Positions 33,111 to 38,300 of a stretch of 38,300 nucleotides of DNA are shown piece after piece. A program made the translations under genes and the position numbers. Each line of letters opens with the position of its first letter. The first letter of the stretch is position 1. The notes beneath the pieces were generated by a model. It was not told where the DNA came from. It saw nothing but the letters and a program-made list of their open reading frames with translations, and did not search any database. The DNA is taken from assembly GCF_011320095.1 (NCBI RefSeq), contig NZ_JAANOY010000019.1:1-38300 (forward strand). Direction: 5' to 3'. This stretch comes from Cognatiluteimonas telluris (lineage in GTDB: Bacteria; Pseudomonadota; Gammaproteobacteria; Xanthomonadales; Xanthomonadaceae).

Positions 33111-35086
33111 AGCACCGGTGCGAACCCCGCGCCGAAGGCGGTGAACATCCGTGTCATCAGGGTCTTGAAGCCGAGGTTGACCTCGGGGAAATCGCCGACG
33201 GGGCGGTAGCAGCGATGGAAGGCGTCATCCCCGGGCGGCAGCGGCGCGGGGCAGTCGGGGCCGGGCTGGAATTCGTAATCGGTGGCGTAGCGCACCGGCC
33301 ACAGGTCGAAGATCGGCATCCGCTCGGACAACTTCGCCAGCGAATACTCCAGTCCGGAGAACACCGGCGCCTTGGCCCGTGGCGCCGACACCCAGCTGTT
33401 GGCCGGCGAGGTGTCGCGGCGGATGCTGTCCGCCAGTTCGGCGGCGAACGCCGGGTCGTGCACCACCACCGCGCTCTCGGTGTTGTAGCGGTCCCCGCGC
33501 GGGTCGAAGTTGTGGGTGCCGACCACGCCCACGCGCTCGTCGACCACCAGCGACTTGGCATGCAGGCCGATGCGCACGCCGGCACGCTGCAGCGGAACCC
33601 GCTCCAGGTTGCGCCGACGCGCGGCGAGCGCGGCGTATTCGCTCTGCAGCGGGCGCCGGTAGTGGCCGACCACGGACCCCTGGTCGCGTTCGCGGCGCGC
33701 GCGACGGGCACGCACTTCGCGTTCGCGCGCCTGCGACAGGTCCTCGTCGCTCGGCAGCGCGATGGTCGGCAGCGCCGCGCCGGTCGCCGCCAGGTCGATC
33801 GGCGCATCGGCCGGGAACGGCTTGTACTCGTAGATCCAGAAGCCGAAGTCGCGCAGGTAGCGACGCTTGTACTTGTAGGCCAGCGCGTAGGTGATGAACG
33901 AGTCGGTCGATGCCAGGCTGTTGGTGGACACGATCACCCGCGGCGGCGAGGCGCGGCGGCGCATCTGCCGGAACAATTGCTGCGCCGGTTTCGACAGCAC
34001 CAGGTAGGGCGTCTGCAGCAGCACTTCGCTCCGTGCGCCGTCGATCAGCGCGCGCAGGCCTTCGGACGCGCGCGCCGGGCCCTGGTGGGACTCACTGTGC
34101 TTCTGCGGCAGGTCGGCCAGGTAATCGACCGCGCCCACCGCCAGCGCATGGTCGGTGAGCCGCGCGCGCACCAGGGCGTCGTCGTCGGCGTCGCGCGACA
34201 TCGCCGCCACCCGTTGCGGCTGCTCCGCCGGCGGATGCGACACTGCCGGCGGCGGGCCGTGCAGCAGGCGCCGGCCGACATCGGACAGCTGCTCGGCCGG
34301 ACGGCTGCGCACATTGGCCCAGAAGTCCTCGAAATTGCCGCCCATCGCCAGCGCGACCGGCCCGGCCACCAGCACGTCGCGATCGCGGAAGTCGTAGTCC
34401 GGCGACCAGTCGTAATAGTCGTCGGCATAGTTGCGCCCGCCGGCGATGCCGACCGCATCGTCGACCAGCAGCAGCTTGGTGTGCATGCGCTGGTTGAGCG
34501 CATGCCAGCAGCATGCCGACGCCAGCAGGTATTGCGGGTAGTTGATCCGCGCCCGGCCAAGCACCGGGTTGTAGATGCGGATGGAGAAGTTGGCGTGCGC
34601 GGTGGCGAGCGCGGCCAGGGTGTCGACGCGCTTGAGCGCGGACAGCTGGTCGATCAGCAGCCGCACGCGCACGCCGCGGCGCGCGGCCTTGAGCAGTTCG
34701 TCCAGCACCAGGTGGCCGGCGTCATCCTCGTCGAAGATGTAGGTCTGCAGGTCGATCGAGGTGGTCGCGCTGCGGATCAGCGCGATCCGCGCCAGCATCG
34801 CGTCCGGGCCGCGGTCGAGCAGCAGCACGTAATGGCGTGGCGCTTCGGCGCTGCTTTCGGCGAACGCGCGCGTCGCCAGCGCATGCAGCGACGATGGCTG
34901 CGCGCAGGCATCGGCGCGATCGCAGTCCAGCGCGGTGGAACGCGCGGCGGTGGCGACCGCCTCGGCGCGCGTGCGCTGCGCGGGCGAGAGCGTGGTGCAG
35001 GCGCTGGCGGCCAGCGCCAGCATCGCGACGGCGAGCAGGCGCCAGTGTCGCGGACGCGCCTGGAACAGAAATCGTCCCGCCGTCAT
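33107..35086 (-). CDS. Phospholipase D-family lipoprotein, ClsC-like
   Basis: The 659-residue product has a lipobox (LALAASAC, about residue 29), so it is envelope-anchored. It carries two HKD motifs: HTKLLLVDDAVGIAGGRN (about residue 202) and HAKSLVVDERVGVVGTHN (about 508), both with His, Lys and Asp intact. Such enzymes are cardiolipin synthases (ClsC-like) or phosphatidyl-transferring PLDs. The C-terminal 100 residues (YRPVGDFPEVNLGFKTLMTRM) are extra to the HKD core. Its ATG overlaps the YceI stop as ATGA. The stop codon lies in a REP-like unit. Activity is inferred from motifs; the phospholipid substrate is unknown. Confidence 0.88.
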   Translation of the reverse strand: MTAGRFLFQARPRHWRLLAVAMLALAASACTTLSPAQRTRAEAVATAARSTALDCDRADACAQPSSLHALATRAFAESSAEAPRHYVLLLDRGPDAMLARIALIRSATTSIDLQTYIFDEDDAGHLVLDELLKAARRGVRVRLLIDQLSALKRVDTLAALATAHANFSIRIYNPVLGRARINYPQYLLASACCWHALNQRMHTKLLLVDDAVGIAGGRNYADDYYDWSPDYDFRDRDVLVAGPVALAMGGNFEDFWANVRSRPAEQLSDVGRRLLHGPPPAVSHPPAEQPQRVAAMSRDADDDALVRARLTDHALAVGAVDYLADLPQKHSESHQGPARASEGLRALIDGARSEVLLQTPYLVLSKPAQQLFRQMRRRASPPRVIVSTNSLASTDSFITYALAYKYKRRYLRDFGFWIYEYKPFPADAPIDLAATGAALPTIALPSDEDLSQAREREVRARRARRERDQGSVVGHYRRPLQSEYAALAARRRNLERVPLQRAGVRIGLHAKSLVVDERVGVVGTHNFDPRGDRYNTESAVVVHDPAFAAELADSIRRDTSPANSWVSAPRAKAPVFSGLEYSLAKLSERMPIFDLWPVRYATDYEFQPGPDCPAPLPPGDDAFHRCYRPVGDFPEVNLGFKTLMTRMFTAFGAGFAPVL

Positions 35087-35679
35087 CCCTGGCCCCGCAC
35101 GCGCACCCGCAACGAGAACAGCACCCGATCGGACACCGCGAAGTTCCAGCGGTCCATGCCGAAGTCGCCGCGGTGGATGCTGCCGCTGGCGATGACGTCG
35201 CACTCGCGCGCCGGATGTTCGCAGCTGGCCGGAAGGATCGTGAACACCTCGCGCCGACGCACGTCGCGGATCGTCAGCATGCCCGGCAGCTCACCGCCGC
35301 TGCGCAGCAGCTGCGACGGATACGCGTCGGAAACGAAGTCGATGCGGGGGAAGCGTTCGGCATCGAAGAAGCCGCTGCCGCGGGTCAGCCGGGTGTAGGA
35401 CGGATGCCCGAGGATCTCCACCGTGCGCGTGGACAGCTGCAGGCGGACCTGGTGGCGGCCGTCGGGCAGTTCGTCGACCGTGCCGCGCGCATCGGGAAAG
35501 CTTCCCTGCAGCGCCTGGCCCCAGCGCGTGTGCAGGGTGAACCCGATCTGCGAGGCGACCGGGTCGATCTCCACCGCCAGCGCGCAGGCGGCGAGCAGCG
35601 CGATCGCCGTCCCTGCCGTCCATGTGCGCCATGCCTGCCGCGTGCAGCGCTGCCGTTGCGCCCGCGCCGCCGCGGTCAC
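35083..35679 (-). CDS. YceI family periplasmic lipid-binding protein
   Basis: The 198-residue product has a signal sequence (TWTAGTAIALLAACALAVE) and the YceI lipocalin-like fold: VASQIGFTLHTRWGQALQGSFPDARGTVD, EILGHPSYTRLTRGSGFFDAERFPRIDF, and a C-terminal FGMDRWNFAVSDRVLFSLRVRV. YceI proteins bind isoprenoid quinones or similar lipids in a beta-barrel. A lipid carrier next to a lipid-headgroup enzyme is a reasonable pair. The start is a GTG overlapping the sixA TGA as GTGA; the ATG alternatives upstream lie inside sixA. The stop overlaps the phospholipase start. GDFGMDRWNF near the end is the family hallmark. Confidence 0.87.
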   Translation of the reverse strand: MTAAARAQRQRCTRQAWRTWTAGTAIALLAACALAVEIDPVASQIGFTLHTRWGQALQGSFPDARGTVDELPDGRHQVRLQLSTRTVEILGHPSYTRLTRGSGFFDAERFPRIDFVSDAYPSQLLRSGGELPGMLTIRDVRRREVFTILPASCEHPARECDVIASGSIHRGDFGMDRWNFAVSDRVLFSLRVRVRGQG

Positions 35680-36152
35680 GGCCACCAGAACGAATGCAGG
35701 GTGGCGATGCCCGGCTCGATCGACGCCTGCGCCGGCAGGTGCAACACCACCACGCTGCCTGGCGGCATGCCGCGATGGTCGCCGGACTGGCCGCTGTGCA
35801 TGAGCGCGGCCAGTTCCTCCAGGCCCGGATTGTGGCCGACCAGCAACAGCCGGTCGGTGTCGCGGTGCTCGTCGGCCAGCGCAGCCAGGGTTCCCGGCGT
35901 CGCTTCGTAGATCCGCGGCTCCAGGCGCTGGTCGACATAACCGACGGTGGCCAGCACCGATTCCAGCGTCTCGCGGGTACGCCGCGAGGGCGAGCACAGC
36001 ACGCAGTCGGGCACCAGCTGGTGCTCGGCCAGCCAGCGGCCGGCGGCTTCCGCCTCGGCCAGGCCTTCGGGCGACAGCGGCCGGTCCATGTCCGCCTGGC
36101 CGGGACGGGCCGGCTCGGCATGGGCGTGGCGCAGCAGGATCAGTTCTCTCAT
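35676..36152 (-). CDS. sixA: SixA-like phosphohistidine phosphatase
   Basis: The 158-residue product is a small histidine phosphatase. LILLRHAHAEP contains the RHG/RHA motif with nucleophile His9; CSPSRRTRETLE follows, with LLLVGHNPGLEELAALM carrying the second catalytic His. SixA removes phosphate from the Hpt domain of ArcB in E. coli and from PTS protein NPr; the local target is unknown. It heads the sixA-yceI-pld operon. The ATG is preceded by an A/G-poor region, and 131 bases separate it from parA. Confidence 0.9.
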   Translation of the reverse strand: MRELILLRHAHAEPARPGQADMDRPLSPEGLAEAEAAGRWLAEHQLVPDCVLCSPSRRTRETLESVLATVGYVDQRLEPRIYEATPGTLAALADEHRDTDRLLLVGHNPGLEELAALMHSGQSGDHRGMPPGSVVVLHLPAQASIEPGIATLHSFWWP

Positions 36153-36283
36153 GGGGTCGCCGGTTCAGGGGTTCGGGAGGGGCGTCGCCGTGGCGGGCGC
36201 GAGTGCAGCATGCGAATCATGGGCACAGGTAACAGGCCTGGCTGGAACGTCGCGTGCATGGCGCAACGTCCGCCGTTGCCCGC

Positions 36284-36928
36284 CTAGTCCCGGCTTCCCG
36301 TCCTGCGCAGCCAGCGCAGCAGCGGCTGCCAGTCGTCCTGGTGCTCGCGCACCTGCGCGGAGTGGTAGTCGAACAGGCTCTTGCCCAACCCGACCAGCAG
36401 CGCATACGCCTGGCTGTCGCGCAGCTGCGCGACCAACGGGTAGGGCCACTGCTGCAACTGCTCCAGCGCCTGCTGCGAACCGGTGGTCCAGGGCTTGAGC
36501 TTGTTGCCGACCAGGCCGACCTTGAGCTCGCCGCGGCGCACGCGTGGATGTTTCGCAAGGCTGTCGAGAAAGCCCACGGTGGCCTCCATGTCCAGCACCG
36601 ACGGCAGCACCGGCACCACGACCGCGTCGGCGCGTTCCAGGAACGAGCCCAGGTCGGACGCCATCGCGCCGGCAGCGGCGTCGATGACCACCACGTCGGT
36701 GTCATCCGGCACCTGCCGGCGCCAACCCTTGCCACCGGCGCCGTCGATCGGCAGCACCGCGCTGTCCAGGCCGGCGCGGCGTTGCGCCCAGCGCGTGGAC
36801 GATCCCTGTGGGTCGGCGTCCACGAGCACCGTGCGCCTGCCATCCAGCGCGGCCTGCGCCGCGAGGTGGCTGGCCAGGGTAGTCTTGCCCACTCCGCCCT
36901 TGGAACTGGCCACCAGGATCGTCTTCAT
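36284..36928 (-). CDS. Orphan ParA/MinD-family ATPase
   Basis: The 214-residue product is a ParA-type ATPase with the deviant Walker A KGGVGKTT (Lys10 and Lys15), VDADPQGSSTRWAQ and Walker B-like VVVIDAAAG. There is no ParB, parS or MinE neighbour. Small orphan ParA proteins position other cargo such as carboxysomes, chemosensory arrays, flagella or conjugation machinery; the cargo here is not visible. The chosen ATG has GGGGAG 6 bases upstream; an ATG 12 bases further up is weaker. It is co-oriented with sixA and follows the ClpP-like gene by 99 bases. Confidence 0.9.
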   Translation of the reverse strand: MKTILVASSKGGVGKTTLASHLAAQAALDGRRTVLVDADPQGSSTRWAQRRAGLDSAVLPIDGAGGKGWRRQVPDDTDVVVIDAAAGAMASDLGSFLERADAVVVPVLPSVLDMEATVGFLDSLAKHPRVRRGELKVGLVGNKLKPWTTGSQQALEQLQQWPYPLVAQLRDSQAYALLVGLGKSLFDYHSAQVREHQDDWQPLLRWLRRTGSRD

Positions 36929-37027
36929 CAGGCTCCCCATGCATGCGCGGTCGGTCCGCGGAGCCTACACCGGATCAGCACGGCCACCACCAGCGGACCG
37001 CTGCGGCGGTGAGCGGCGGCGCAGCCG

Positions 37028-38188
37028 TCAGCGGCCGCCGCTGGTCGAGGACCGCGACTTGCCGGCGTGATGCGCCGGCTCCGCCGCCGGCATCCGCGAG
37101 TCCGCCACCACCGGCGGGGCCGGCATCGATTCGCCGATCCGCAATGCGTAGTACTTCATCGGGCTTTGCCCGTCGCATTTGGGATCCGGGAAGCCGAACT
37201 GCGGCTCCAGCTCCTGGCCGCAGGCCAGCTGCGCATCGGCCGCGTCGCCAGGCTTCATGCACTGCTTGTCGAAGGCGCGCATGAAGCCGTCCCGCCGGCG
37301 CACGAATTCCTCCCCGCACTCGCGCTTGAGCGTGATCCGGTCCAGATCGTCCTGGACCGCATTGGTGCCCGACAGCCCGAACTGCGCCAGCTCGGCTGGC
37401 GTGAGGATGCGCAGTTCGCGGTTGGGAATGGTCATCATCTGGTCGGCAAGGCTCGCGGCGACACCGTTGCGATACAGGTACTGGCGCACCTGTTCGGTGA
37501 TGTCCTGCAATTCGGCACTCAGTTCACGCCGGGTGGTGGCCCTGGACTGGTCGCGCATCAGGCGGTGGATCCCGACCTTGCCCGCGACCGAGCGGGTATC
37601 GCCGGCCGCAAGCACCAGCACGCAGGCGCTGTGGCAGATCGAGCGCTCGCGCACCCAGATCGCCCACTGCGCGGCGGCGATGGCGTCTCCGGCGCGGATG
37701 GCTTCCTCGACCTGGCCGCCGGTGGAGTCGATGTCCAGGATGCGCTCGTCGATGTCCATGCGGCGGGCGATCTCACCGACGCGCTCGACCAGCGCGGTGA
37801 AGCCCGGACCGATGCTGCCGTGGTAACGCAGGCGCACCCGTCCGGTGCCGTGGTCGGGGCCATCCCGGCAGGGGCCGAGGGTGTCCACCAGGGCCAGGAA
37901 ATCCAGCGACGTGACCGGCGTGCCATCGCCGTCGGCCGTGTAGTCGTAGCTGCAGCTCAGCCACGCCTTGCCTTCGAGCAGGCGCGCGGGCGGCCAGTGG
38001 GTGCCGGAGAGGTAATCGGCCGGCGGCGGTGCCGGGCGCTCCACGTCCGGATCGCGCCGCACGGGCGCGTCGCCCTGGTTGCCCAGGGTCACGACCTGGG
38101 TCGCCGGGGCCGGCGCCTGGGCACGCTGGCAACCCAGCGGCAGTACGCAAGCCAGGACCAGCAGCGCCCGCCAGCGCGTGCCTGCCAT
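37028..38188 (-). CDS. Periplasmic ClpP/crotonase-fold protein (COG3904-like)
   Basis: The 386-residue product has a signal-like start (WRALLVLACVLPLGCQ); the Cys has Pro-Leu-Gly before it, so the lipobox is imperfect and anchoring is uncertain. The middle has the ClpP-like pattern: DIDSTGGQVEEAIRAGDAIAA (oxyanion loop), then ERSICHSACVLVLAAGDTRSV with a nucleophile-like Ser and GKVGIHR with a His. The C-terminal third is Cys-rich (four Cys between residues 310 and 355). Similar proteins are annotated as hypothetical periplasmic proteins. The start of the chosen Met is supported by the signal; a GTG 66 bases upstream has none. Protease activity is plausible, not shown. Confidence 0.78.
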   Translation of the reverse strand: MAGTRWRALLVLACVLPLGCQRAQAPAPATQVVTLGNQGDAPVRRDPDVERPAPPPADYLSGTHWPPARLLEGKAWLSCSYDYTADGDGTPVTSLDFLALVDTLGPCRDGPDHGTGRVRLRYHGSIGPGFTALVERVGEIARRMDIDERILDIDSTGGQVEEAIRAGDAIAAAQWAIWVRERSICHSACVLVLAAGDTRSVAGKVGIHRLMRDQSRATTRRELSAELQDITEQVRQYLYRNGVAASLADQMMTIPNRELRILTPAELAQFGLSGTNAVQDDLDRITLKRECGEEFVRRRDGFMRAFDKQCMKPGDAADAQLACGQELEPQFGFPDPKCDGQSPMKYYALRIGESMPAPPVVADSRMPAAEPAHHAGKSRSSTSGGR

Positions 38189-38300
38189 CGCAGCGGCAAC
38201 GTGGCCACGACCCGCCCGCTGGGCTGGCGCGCCACCGCCCCCGGCGCGGCGCACGATGGCGCGCAGCGGCGCGGCAGGGTCCGGGGAGGCAGCCGCCGCA

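Overview
This is high-GC chromosomal DNA from a gammaproteobacterium, most likely Lysobacteraceae/Xanthomonadaceae (Lysobacter or Luteimonas type). The basis is the gene families, GTAG-headed REP palindromes of the kind known from Stenotrophomonas, and a glnA / ntrB-ntrC nitrogen locus. It reads as core chromosome: I see no prophage, insertion sequence, integrase, CRISPR array, tRNA or rRNA. About 35 genes are tightly packed, many with 4-base ATGA or GTGA start/stop overlaps.

Layout. 1-2366 (minus): gpmI and a truncated envC. 2547-6778 (plus): a secreted VNG-repeat protein, an M28 lipoprotein peptidase, a MAPEG-family protein and a frameshifted secreted-protein gene. 6984-11500: tyrS (minus), then mepM-like endopeptidase and anmK (plus), separated by a 470-base mosaic of hairpins. 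11510-14077 (minus): xthA, ampG and a small RHH-like protein. 14144-16164 (plus): GNAT, pyrE and a DUF4124-like protein. 16218-19749: thiolase (minus), an unrecognised 320-residue protein (plus), then GNAT and sodC (minus). 19845-25929: ntrC, ntrB, a small disordered protein (plus), glnA and uppP. 26057-32927 (minus): an Ig-repeat autotransporter, two DUF1232 proteins, PEBP, YheT hydrolase, acyltransferase, thioesterase and a 71-residue protein. 33107-38188 (minus): a phospholipase D-type lipoprotein, YceI, SixA, an orphan ParA and a periplasmic ClpP-like protein.

How the genes work together. Murein turnover is over-represented: EnvC and the MepM-like enzyme act on the sacculus, AmpG imports anhydromuropeptides, AnmK phosphorylates anhydro-MurNAc, and UppP regenerates the lipid carrier. 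The nitrogen block is a complete regulatory circuit. glnA has a -24/-12 sigma-54 promoter with two NtrC-type dyads about 97 and 126 bases upstream. ntrB has a third dyad against its start codon. One glnA dyad also covers the -35 box of divergent uppP.

Best candidates for something undescribed: a conserved C-terminal motif (ERDxGxGYG then SSGY, R, Y and AW) shared by a DUF1232 protein and an unrelated 71-residue protein 0.7 kb away; an 11-base-phased TCGA array between ntrB and a small disordered protein gene; and GTAG-type REPs whose head supplies the TAG stop codon of three genes.
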